From the NCBI GenBank assembly GCA_020698575.1, contig CM036252.1, forward strand, positions 33,167,659 to 33,231,658: a stretch of 64,000 bases of DNA. The letters run 5' to 3'. The notes beneath the pieces are model-generated. The model made no database searches and had not been told where the DNA came from. It saw nothing but the letters and a program-made list of their open reading frames with translations. Positions 53,961-64,000 of this stretch are shown here, piece after piece (position 1 is the first letter of the stretch; every line of letters begins with the position of its first letter). The position numbers and the translations under genes are program-made. The DNA is from Bostrychus sinensis (Eukaryota > Chordata > Actinopteri > Gobiiformes > Eleotridae).

Positions 53961-55800
53961 TCTTACCGGAGCTCAGTGGAGCAGGTTCTGAGGGTGCGCC
54001 TCTGTCTCTGGAGAGAGAGGGAAAAGGCACAGTCCGGGACTACAGCGCGGGTTTGGTCCAGGTCTAGGCCTAGATCTCTTCTGGAAATCGAACTCAAGCT
54101 TGTAGTTAAAAATCCTAACTAGTTCGTTTACTTAAGTAACTTTTTTTGAAGAGGAAAAAAAGTACATTTTGCATGAAAAAAAATAGACTTTTACTCCAGT
54201 AAACTTTAAAATTCTGTAAAGGACCAGTATTGTCTGGCAGGCCCACCAAACATTCAAATGTAAGGCCTATGTTCTACCCAAGTAGGGGAGACCAGGGCAT
54301 GTTGTCACACTTTTTACATTTCTGTATACATCTTGGGAGCAGTACAAAATGGCTAAAAACTACAAACCAAAGGAAAGAGCCGTTGTCTATTCATTTCATT
54401 TTTGCATCCACACAGAGTTAGAAGCATTTAAACACCAAGATAGAAGCGTGACAACTTGCTCCATAACGGGTAAGCTGTCACACCATGTGGGAAAGTTGTC
54501 ACACTGGACTTTTATAAAACCACAAATTCACTGTAATTTTTATAAATGCAATATTTGCTATTTTAAACTTTAACATTTAATTCTTTTACAAACAAAGGAC
54601 ACTAACTGTATGTGATATACAGACATCTGAAGTTCTGGTTCCTGCTCAGGACCCTGGGCTTTAAACAGAGCGGTTCTGACAAAAGGCTGTAAATGTGTTT
54701 TAGTGACCACGCTGTTGTAAGATTGAAACCCAGTCACTAAAAATGTTACCTTAATAATATGGGAATAATTTTAAATGAATTGGGTAATGTTCTGGTTTAC
54801 AAATTAGGTTTTATAATTTCCCTCAGGTGCACTACTCTGGGTTATAGACTGAAGTCATCTTAAACTTATCAGTTTGATTCATAATGATAAGAAACTACAT
54901 ATGCCATTTTCTCAAGAAATGTAATGTAATTAGAAGAAAATTATGACAGAAATTATGTTGACAATTTTTACTTTCAACTATAAAAAATGCTTTACTGGAG
55001 CTGTCTCAGGTAAACATAGGTCTAATTTGTTCATATTCAGGGCGTAAGAGCAGACCATGGAGGGACACAAAACTGCTATTCCAATTTTGTGAACAATCCT
55101 TTTTTTTTTTTTTTTTTTTTAAAAGTGCAGTGTTACAACTTAGCCAGTGTGTCTCACCTACGTTTTACATGCAAGACTTTTTGTACTTTACTTTTTACTT
55201 TTCCTTAAGTAGCCTTTTTACTTCTATGTCTAATATAATGTTATTTTGAAGTACTTTTACTTCAGTCTTCAATGTGAGCACTTGTGTCAAAATGCGTTGC
55301 ACAGAAAAGGGTAAGAATCCATCAGTGCCTCACTGTGAGGTCTGCCTCGGAGCGCTCAGGCTTCAGTGGAAGAACATTTGCTTTTTTTCTATTCTCTGTC
55401 ACAGGGCATTATAGGCTCACCTTCATTCAGCCATGAAATCATTTACTGTTTTATAAGTAAAAAAAAAAAAAAAAACACTTTTAAAATAAAAGCATGTGCT
55501 ATACCATCAGAAGAAACAGGGATTAAGTCTGAGGCCAGAGTGCTAACCACTCTGCCACTTCATACCTTACACTAGAACTCCAAATTCCACACAGGCAGGT
55601 AGTGATACTGACCTGCAGCCTCCATGCTTTAGACTTTAAAAATCAGCCCTGTTGTCAGATAGGTCCAAGTATGGCACATACAGTTCATATAAAAAATACT
55701 GGATACCACAGAAAAACAGAAGGAAGTGTCTGGAGAAAGGGAAGTTTTCTTAACTGCCCCTGTGAGTGAGCAGAACAAAGATGTGTGGCTGGATCTAATA
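53961..55800. other. Intergenic DNA between sox19 and mpdu1
   Basis: AT-rich, with fragments of the GTAAAAGTACTT repeat at 54115-54200 and 55180-55270 and a poly-T run at about 55099-55121. No gene seen. The two genes are transcribed in the same (minus) direction. Confidence 0.5.
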
Positions 55801-55812
55801 ACATCTGCAATG

Positions 55813-55818
55813 TTTATT
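55813..55818 (-). terminator. mpdu1: Polyadenylation signal of mpdu1
   Basis: TTTATT on the plus strand reads AATAAA on the minus strand, 186 bases after the mpdu1 stop, a short 3' UTR. Confidence 0.55.
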
Positions 55819-56003
55819 AATCAAACAAACACAATAAAACATGAACATACCTCATTATTTATAGTTCATGTCAAAAATGGAACAGACTCGGAATCTTTCT
55901 AACTAAACATCTTTAAAGCTGGAAGAAAGTCCCCAGAGAAGTGCAGCTCAGGGGGGGAATGTTCCCAAATATAAACTCTAGATTGGTCCAGTCCAGTGTG
56001 ACT

Positions 56004-59000
56004 CTAGTCCTTCTTGCTTTTGGCTGTGGGGCCACAGTTCCAGTAGTACAGCAGCTGCAGGACCAGGATGCCGTTACACACAGACGAGATGACATAGGTC
56101 AGAGCCAGCAGAGTGTCTCCAGTTTCCTGCACAGGCACCAACATGAAATATCCACACAAGTTAGCATTATGAAAACATGACAGAGTTTTAATGTGTGGCA
56201 GGAAGGATGCTCTTTTCCACAACAGTGACACCGCCCCCTAACCCAAGAGCGCCCCCATCTGCCATAAGGCAGTGTGACACCTCATATTATGGACAGAATC
56301 TAACTTTTTAATTCGTATTATTTTATCACAGTAGTGGAATGTAACAAAGTAAAAGTACTTAGTTACTTTATTTAAGTACAATTTTCATGTATCTGTACTT
56401 AGGTAAATTTTACAAGGGATACTTTGACTTCACTACATTTTAGAGCAAGTATCTGTACTTTTTACTACACTACTTTTTAAAAAATGGTTTAAAGTAAAAA
56501 GTATTTTGAGTTTGGTTTAAAATCATTAGTTTTTGCTGTGTTGTCATTGTAGATACATAATTATAAAAGTTACAGTAAAGCAGGGCTGCAACTAATGATT
56601 ATTCTTTTTTTGATTAATAATCAGATAGAGAAGCCCGAGTAAAGTGGTTAAAAACTTCCAATGTTTTATAGTTCCTGTTAAAAAAATTGGTGATAATTCT
56701 ACCAAAAATCACTTAATTTTTACAAACTCTAAACCAGACAAAGCTACAAGTATGCCTTGAGGACATTTGGAAAGAGCATACACACACACAGATATGCATT
56801 TTTAATCAAAAATACAAAATGTACATTGTTTTTAACTGTTTTCGTTGCTTGAGTGCTCTGTCTTGGTAAAAAACCCTCTTCTCTCAGCGCATGGCACGTT
56901 TCAGTCTGAATACCCCAGTTAACGATTACACGTTTACTAAATTAGTTGACGATTATTTAAATAATTGATTATAATCTGCCCTAGTGCTCTTGAGAAAACA
57001 CTCACCAACAGATTCAGTCTCTTCTATTGCACAAATTAACCATTAGTTTTCAGCAATATCCCTCACATTTAACACATTCATTAGTTCTTGAATCTGTGCA
57101 AAATGTTTTACTCACAAGTACATTTGAAAGCAAGTACTTTTATACTTTTACTTAAGTAGAACTTTTCATGTGATAGCTTTACTTTTACTAAATCATTGCT
57201 CCTTAATCTGTAATTTTAAGTTAAAAAAATTGAGTATTTCTTCCACCACTGTTTTATCAATAAAAAGCAAAACTCCATATCTGGAATCTGGGGGTTATTT
57301 AACTTTAGAAAAAAATGAAATACCTGCAGAGATGTGAAAATGCGGGCGAGTGATCCAGCAAACAGGAGGAAGGCAGAGATGGCTGACAGCTGACCAGTGT
57401 GTCCGTTCTTATAGTTAGTGGCTGCCTGGATCAGCTGCAATAGATACAATTAAGTCAATTAAAACTGCAAGCAGTGACAAAGGGCCCTTTCAACTCTTGT
57501 TACTGTGGAAAGGCATGCGTCAGTGGGAGGGCTGCATCAGAGACCCCTGGCTGGATCTGAAGGGTATGTGTATATGGTGACACAAGTTTATCAGAATCTC
57601 AAGTGTATTGTCTTGGACAAACTGAATTTCAAGGCTCCATAATACATTTACATAATACGCTCCATAATACGTTAAAAATTATGGTTTTATTTACATTATT
57701 TATGGTCAGGTCTTAAATCCACAAAAGAGATTCATTTGGTTGGTCTTGACAATGTTTCGAGACATTTTACTGGTCCACAAAATGGCCACCTCTTTAAGAA
57801 TTTGTTATGACTTTTGAGGACCGTTTCCTCTCAGATATCTCCATATCATTTTGACAGAGTTTGGAACCTGTGTGGGATGAAGCCTTTAGGAGGTGTTTGT
57901 TAAAGTAGGACATGGCATTTTGATTCAAAGGCTGCCTTCCTGTTGGAAATAGGGCATGGTCCCATAGACTGTTTTTCCTCAGGGCCTCATGCTCTGTGTG
58001 TGTACGAAAGTGTACCAGCGTACAATTTTCAATTGACTATGACAAATCACAACTTCAACTTCCAATTGACTTTTTTCATAAATATGGGGCGTGGCTATGC
58101 TACTATGGTAATAGATAGAGCATGGTCAAACTATACTTTTATGTTCGGCATTACATAAAAGGTGTGTGTGTACTAAATTTCATTTGTCTAAGACAAAAAA
58201 AAAATATATATATTTTGCAGGGGACAATTTTTAAACACAGAGTCTTAATTTACAGATCATTATGTCCAGATCATAAAGGTGCACTCCTGCCTCATTGGGT
58301 CTTTTCTAATCCGTCAATGTTTGCAAAGGTTATAGGGGTTTTTATGTTTCCCAAAATGGCTGCCTTTTTAAGAGCTCATCACAACCACACCCTAAGTTCT
58401 TTGACCCAGTTTTTAACAACTTTTGATCCAAGATATGCCCTGATGATTCTGCCTGAGTTTGGTGCCTGTCAGATTAAAACCTTTGTTAACCTTTGAGTTT
58501 GTTAAAGTGCAAGAGCTGGAGTCCCAAGTCCCAACTTTTGCACCAAATAGCTGACTCCCTGTTGGGTTAAGGACAGGGCTATAATATACTTTTTGGTGGG
58601 TCTCGATATGCTCCATGTATCTACCAAGTTTTATTTATCTAAAATTTTAAAAATTGGTCAACACCCCCTATTTCCTAAAATCCTATGATTCTGATTTTAG
58701 GGGTGGCCACTGAGCCAGTGTTTTCGTGCAAGATTAGTGTCTAAAAATGTTATTCATTTGATGGAAAAATAATCTTTACAGATAAAATGGGGCTTGACTC
58801 ATCCTCTTTCCCATTCATGCTCAGGCCCTAACTAACCACAGCCAAAATACCCCATGTCGAAGCAGCTGACCTGGAGAAGGTCTAAAAGTTTACTCTCAAA
58901 TGTAGCAACTTGGCTGGGGTTGATTATGTCCATCAGACAGAAAGTGAAGAAAAGTTGAATATAACATTTTATTTAATTAAAAACACAAAATTTATCTCCA

Positions 59001-62000
59001 AAAAGCCATATCTGGTTTTATTTTAACATACAAATTTCTAATTTTAATATTTCCGATATTATCGATGGACACTTCATGTGTATCAATATTCACTTCCTAG
59101 AAAACGATACGATTCGATACAAGGTCATGTGTATCGATGTAGTTGTATCATAGGAAAAAAAATTGATACATCGATACAGTTACGGTATCGTACGCCTCAC
59201 ACATCTTGTCCTGCCTCCTCTGAGTTCTAATGCAAATCTGTAAATGTAACCCAGGTACACTTATGGCAACCTTTCCAAGTATTATTATTGTAAAGACGAC
59301 TGTAAAAGTTTCTGTATCTTTAGAGTGACAAACACATTTGTTTCAAATAAAAAGGTGATTGGGAAATGCAGTGACTGTGGCCTACCCTCCCCACGATGAT
59401 GGCTGGCATGTTGGAGGCCTGTAGCGCGGTGATGAGAGCTGCGGGTGTGAGGGGGGACAGCAGCAAAGCCAGCACAGCCGCATAGAGGAGCACGAAACAC
59501 ACACCTACAAAATACACACTGTCAGCAACAGCTGCCTGGACTTCTGTTACTGCTTCATCATTCTACTTCTACAACCCACATAATAAGGTGGTTGACGTGA
59601 CGCCCACTTTTTCTGTAATCAGTTGAAAAGTTTTGCTAAATGATGTTTTTCCTCCTCCAAAATTCTGTCTGTGTAACATAGGGCCTACTATGCAACGTCT
59701 GTAGTTTTACAAAAAACTGTGTATTTTTTATTTATTTATTTTTTTGTATTTTAATCTTAAACTGTAATATGTCATGCAATACAAACATTTCCAAAATTTG
59801 AAAAAAAAAAATGTCTTGAACAGTTCCTAACATCTTTGGCATAATGTTACATATTTTTACTTTACTAAAACAACACTTTTAACTGCATCTGAATCCCACA
59901 ATAAAAATATTAAGTTTAATTGTGTAATCAAAATGGTGTTTTGCAGTGTGACATGAAAAAATCTGTTTAATAAACAGGCAGCTGTAACAAAAGCTAATGG
60001 ACTTGTCTGTCATTTATAGACCAGACAGACCTCTGGAGTTAAGGCTGTGAGCTTAAGGCCAAAAAAAAACCCTGTTATTTTATTAATCATTTTAGTAAAA
60101 TCCAAATTTTCTCAAAAACTGTTAATGTGTACCTGTTTGGTGTCCTGTGGTGTGACAGCTATATTTTTCACAAAATAAAATTCTGAATGTTAAAAATCTT
60201 TTTTGATGATGGGACAGGGATATTTGTATTAATTTAGCACAACAGACATGTTGAATATTTTATGAAAAGAATTAAAAATGGCCAATTTGTAGTGAATGTC
60301 CTGCAGTGTGACAGAAAAAGTGTCCCACTGCAGGACATTGATAAAACATGTAGAAATAACAGAGTTGGATTTAAAAATTGAAATTGTTTACAAAAACCTT
60401 GCATTGAAAGGCCTTCAGAAGCCTACTGTACCTCTGCTGGCTTTCTGGTTGTAGTAGTGAATGAGGAAACCAATGGCGAGCGTCTGCAGCATGAGGAACA
60501 ACGCCTCGCCCCAGGCACTGAAGAGACAACACAACATGCTCAGGACGTTCTGTATGTACCGTATGTTCTAATGCAGTCATGTAAATGCAGTGCTACCTGA
60601 AAGGGAACTTGTGTAAGATGCTGTAGGTCATAGTTCCAGTGATGGCCAACAGCTCCAACAGCACAGACTGAAAACTGAGCCCCTCGGCACTGCCAGCACC
60701 CACCAGCTTCAAAATCTGAGGCAACTTCACTAAAAACACACCACAAACAGTCCAGTGTGTGTTCTGTGTACAGTATGTGTACAGCAGGGATTGGCAGGTT
60801 TGATTGCAGTCAGGCCAAATCATTTTCGAACCACCAGGTGGTGGGCCACAAGAAAGGACATACAGTTCTCTGGCATGGTTCCCTGTCATGGTTCCTTGCC
60901 AGCTTTAAATGAACGTATATTAGCATGTTCAATTACATATACAAACTATACAGACAAATAACAAATACCTTATAGACAAATAACAAATACCTTAGACAAT
61001 AAACAAATACCTTAAAAATAAATAAAAATCCTCACCCCAACCGCACCGCCCTCGATTTTGCTTCATTTTTATTTAATGTTATTCCAACCAATAAATAGCA
61101 ATGATTTGGCAAAGGTTGGAGGCAACTAAAACCATAAAACCATGAGAGAGAGCTGTATCTGTGCAAATACAGTTGTGTGCAAAGGTTTGCATACCCTTTA
61201 GCATTTTTCCTTTATTCTTCCCTTACAACCTGGAATTGAAATGGATCATTGAAAGGTTTATGCCAGTCACTTTACATCGCATGAAAACAACTATGAAAAT
61301 GCAAAATATTTTTTATTGTGAAGCAAATAAGAAATATGACAGAAAAACAGAAAACTTGAGTGTGCAAAAGTATTCATACCCTCAAGTTAGTCATCTGTAG
61401 AACCACCTTCTGAAGGACTTCCATCTCCAGCTTTTCTAGGATAAGTGTTTATGAGCATGGTTCATAAAATCACTGGGATTTGTGCTCATTCTTCATCTAA
61501 AAACAGCTCCAGCTCCTTCAGGTTGGATGCATTGTATAGCACAGTTTGAGTCGTTTTCTTCAAACATTGTCCTGTTTTTAGCCCCCTCCTTCATTCCTTC
61601 ACTTCTGAGCAGTTTCCCAGTCCCTACCAATGACAAATCTCCCCACAGCAGGACACTGCCACCACCAGGCTTCACTTTAGAGAGGGGCACAGTCAGGTGC
61701 TAGGTTTGTGCTAACATAGCATCTTTCATTGATGGCTCATTTTAATTCTATCTGGACAGAGGACCTTCTCGTGTTTGGGGAGTTTTCCACGTGCCTTTTG
61801 GCAAACACAAAACATGTTTTGTTATTATTTATTCTTCCACACAGCCCAGCTCTGTGGAGTGTATGGTTCAGAGTGGTCCTGGGACAGATACAACAGTCTC
61901 TGCTGTGGAGCTCTGCAGATCTTTCAGGGTCACTTTTGGTCTTATTGTTGCCTCTCTGATGAAAGCACCACTTGCCTGGTTTGTGAGTTTTAGATGGTCC

Positions 62001-63987
62001 TCTTTAGGCAGGTTTGGTGTGGTTCCTTATCTTTTACATGTTGTAATGATGAAATAAATTGTGTTTTGTGGCATAATGACAGTTGAACTGCAGACAGACC
62101 GACCTTATCTAACTGTTTCTGTGACTTCTGAGGCTGAGTAACACCGGGCCTCATTTAGGGGCCTCCTTAAAAAGGGTATGAATACTTTTGCACACTCAAG
62201 TTTTCTGTTTTTCTGTCATATCTTTGCTTCACAACAAAAAATATTTTGCATTTTCATAGTTGTTGTCATGTGATGTAAAGTGACTGACATAAATCTCTCA
62301 ATTATCCGTTTCAATTCCTGGTTGTAAGGAAACAATAAAGGAAAAATGCTAAGGGGTATGCATACTTTTGCACGCAACTATATACAGAGGCCTCATTCAC
62401 AGACAGCTCCATGAGGTTAAATACTATCAAGTAATAGCAATTAATAAAAGTGGACATCAGCTAAAAAGTTGACAAAGGCCAACTTTATCTAGCCAGTGGT
62501 TGCCTACCCCTGGTGTACAGTGTGTGTACAGTGTGTGTTCTTTAGCTCTGGGGCTCGCTTTTATCCCAGTTCAGTTAACAACATAACAGAAACATGGCAA
62601 TTTTTTTTTTTAAATTTATTGTACCCAGCTTAACACAGTCACACTGTGGAGGATGGAAATTATACAGACTTTTTTTTGTTCAATTATTGCTGAGCTGGCC
62701 TTTTTAATAATCACAGAAATCATATTTTTACCCATGACTGATCCCAGGATGATGCCGATGCCCAGGACTTTGCTCAGTACCACTTTCAAACACGGCACTG
62801 GAAAAAGAACAGAACTGAGTCACTTCGCTGAACTGCACTATGACACTACAGCTACACAATCACCATCATCATCATCATCATCATCCCCACACAAAGCAGT
62901 GGGGTCCTGTGCTGTGTCACACTGCATGACAATACTCTGCTGGGACATAATGTTCACAACATTTATAAAAGAAGCCTGTATCAAAATGTGATGCGAGTTA
63001 ATGAGTGGATATATTTGAACTTATCTGACATCTGTACTTGAGGAAAGGATTTTATTTGGAACAAGAGATAAAACATGACATTGATAAAGACAAAGGCAGG
63101 AGCAGAAGGAGCAGCAAAGACACACAAAGACCTGACCAGAGAACATCTATAAGGATATCAATCAAATCCAGAGCCAGCCAATCACATATCTGACTATATT
63201 TCAGGATTTGTGTCCATGTCTGTTTCTATGTACCACCTCAAATCCAACAAGTTAAACCAGTCCACACAGTTTTTACAATACTTTAGCTAACTGCTGAACA
63301 TTTACCTTTTTATTATCATTTTTGAAGCATCTTACAACAAATACTAATGCAGGGTGACCAAATATACCTATTTAACCGGGACAGTCCAGTCCCAGTTCTA
63401 CGCTCCTTGTCCCATGTCCCAAGACATAGCTGTAAAAACATTATTATGTCCCAGTTTTCAACAAATCATGTCCCATTTGTCCCCATTATAACACATGGAA
63501 AAGCATAGGAAACTTAATACACATTTGTCTAAAGACTTCTGTCCCTAAAATTGATTACCATGTCATTGTTTTTATCAATAAATTGCAATAAAAAATCTAA
63601 ACTTAAGCCTTAGCGTCTATACTTTAATAACATGACAGAAAATTGTATGGATTTCTGAAGCTTTTTTGTCACATGTTGAGTTCAAATGCATCGAAAAAAA
63701 CAACATGTGTTAGACCCAGTTTTTGGGTCTAAAAATCTGGTCACCTTACGCTAATGACATCTCCCAAAGACTTGACACTGATAGTAAAGACTACAGAAGT
63801 GCCACTAGTACACTCAGAACACACGTCTCCAACTCCCCACCGCTTATTTTGGGGTAAAAGTCAGGTTAAAGTTACCGTCTAACAGGTTGAAATGGAGAAA
63901 GAACTCGTCGTAACATGATTCTGGCATGAGATAAGTTAAAAGAAGTCCTTTAAAAGGGTCCATGAATGACGAGCCTTTCTCAGCCAT
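56004..63987 (-). CDS. mpdu1: Mannose-P-dolichol utilization defect 1 protein, complete
   Basis: MPDU1 is an ER membrane PQ-loop protein required for use of dolichol-phosphate mannose and glucose in N-glycan, GPI and other mannosyl pathways. Seven exons join in phase: 63987-63876, 62797-62732, 60729-60597, 60517-60432, 59504-59386, 57434-57324 and 56126-56004 (stop TAG 56006-56004). They give 249 residues; human MPDU1 has 247 and the same exon number. Visible landmarks: [10 protein letters not shown] near the N terminus, the PQ-loop core [18 protein letters not shown] (exon 3), [18 protein letters not shown] (exon 5), [11 protein letters not shown] and [13 protein letters not shown] (exon 6), and ETGDTL then YYWN (exon 7). 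About seven hydrophobic segments are apparent. The C-terminal tail KSKKD fits a KxKxx ER-retrieval signal. The start lies 13 bases from the window edge, so promoter and 5' UTR are outside. Introns hold several transposons. Confidence 0.96.
56329..57251. mobile_element. hAT-like MITE with perfect 8-bp duplication, host of a nested repeat
   Basis: The left end CAGTAGTGGAATGT and right end TTCCACCACTG are inverted repeats, flanked by TTTTATCA at 56321-56328 and 57252-57259. The body matches the 37695 family. A second repeat, 56581 to about 56986 (starting CAGGGCTGCAACTAATGATTATT), interrupts it. Lies in mpdu1 intron 6, between the exons ending at 57324 and starting at 56126. Confidence 0.9.
56581..56986. 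mobile_element. Nested repeat with GGGCTGCAACTAATGATTA end
   Basis: Inserted in the 56329-57251 element: the flanking sequence CAGTAAAG before it and TGCTCTTGAG after it line up with adjacent positions in the 37695 copy. The right end is TAATCTGCCCTA. It contains a short CA run near 56781. No duplication was resolved and no frame is open. Confidence 0.65.
57460..58867. other. mpdu1 intron 5 sequence, unclassified repeat-like
   Basis: AT-rich DNA with phrases such as AAATGGCCACCTCTTTAAG and AAAATGGCTGCCTTTTTAAG that recur in slightly different form (57780 and 58353), suggesting an internally duplicated old repeat. The open frames lack any known domain. Confidence 0.4.
58868..59200. mobile_element. 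Relative of the 44555 hAT-like MITE, opposite orientation
   Basis: It shares the interior in reverse: CTTTTTGGAGATAAAT-type and TCTGGTTTTATTTTAACATACAAATTTCTAAT-like words, then TATCGATACAG. The terminal TAGGGGTGTAAC repeat is degraded. mpdu1 intron 5. Confidence 0.65.
60785..62512. mobile_element. hAT-like element carrying a nested Tc1-like element
   Basis: The left end CAGGGATTGGCA and right end TGCCTACCCCTG (complement CAGGGGTAGGCA) form 12-bp imperfect inverted repeats. The flanks GTGTACAG at 60777-60784 and 62513-62520 are a perfect 8-bp duplication. Most of its length is the later insertion at 61170-62380. Without that insert it would be about 0.5 kb, a MITE. mpdu1 intron 2. Confidence 0.88.
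61170..62380 (-). mobile_element. Tc1-like element with about 200-bp inverted repeats
   Basis: The element lies between TA dinucleotides (61168-61169 and 62381-62382). The left end CAGTTGTGTGCAAAGG and right end CTTTTGCACGCAACTA begin inverted repeats of roughly 200 bases, in which an inner repeat of GTGTGCAAAAGTATTCATACCC occurs near 61360 and 62180, like the IR/DR layout of fish Tc1 elements. The minus strand keeps one transposase scrap ([19 protein letters not shown] near 61640) but no full frame, so it is non-autonomous or decayed. Confidence 0.88.
62860..62884. repeat. (CAT)n microsatellite
   Basis: About eight ATC/CAT trinucleotides in mpdu1 intron 1. Confidence 0.9.
63350..63748. repeat. 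Repeat with GGTGACCA inverted ends in mpdu1 intron 1
   Basis: The left end CAGGGTGACCAAATAT and right end ATCTGGTCACCTTA are inverted. The interior has GTCCCA words repeated (GTCCCATGTCCCAAGACAT). CTAATG occurs on both outer flanks but not in perfect register, so the duplication is uncertain. Confidence 0.55.
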
Positions 63988-64000
63988 TTCTGATGCCGCC

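Overview
This is eukaryotic DNA from a ray-finned (teleost) fish. Genes are split into short exons with GT-AG introns. The intergenic and intronic DNA is AT-rich and full of fish-type repeats: Tc1-like and hAT-like DNA transposons, LINE scraps, a tRNA-derived SINE and several microsatellites. I cannot name the species from sequence alone.

Four protein genes can be assembled exon by exon with consistent reading phase. From left to right they are senp3 (+, SUMO protease, first exon(s) beyond the left edge), eif4a1 (+, DEAD-box translation initiation helicase, complete), sox19 (-, SoxB1 transcription factor, complete, two exons) and mpdu1 (-, ER PQ-loop protein needed for dolichol-linked sugar use, complete; its start codon lies 13 bases from the right edge). 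The order SENP3-EIF4A1-MPDU1-SOX15 is the one known at human 17p13.1. Fish sox19 stands where mammals have SOX15, with sox19 and mpdu1 exchanged in order relative to human. Intron 5 of eif4a1 carries a box C/D snoRNA that I identify as SNORD10 (mgU6-77), from a guide complementary to U6 snRNA with C77 at the predicted methylation position.

Layout: 1-11.25 kb senp3; 11.3-16.6 kb transposon-rich intergenic DNA; 16.6-26.4 kb eif4a1 with its promoter, SNORD10 and intronic transposons; 26.4-49.6 kb a gene-poor stretch of about 23 kb made of repeats, including a roughly 3-kb array of a 12-bp unit (41.24-44.27 kb) that stays open as a 1,048-codon frame; 47.87-48.25 kb a GC-rich, repeat-free island that could be a control element of the neighbouring sox gene; 49.6-53.9 kb sox19; 55.8-64 kb mpdu1.

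The genes do not form a pathway. senp3 (nucleolar deSUMOylation in ribosome maturation), eif4a1 (mRNA unwinding for translation) and SNORD10 (U6 modification) all belong to RNA and protein synthesis housekeeping. mpdu1 serves N-glycosylation and GPI anchor synthesis, and sox19 is developmental. I saw no wholly new biological system. The most notable items are the long 12-bp array with its open frame, the SNORD10 gene with its long internal stem, the GC-rich island, and a set of transposons with intact target duplications, one pair nested.
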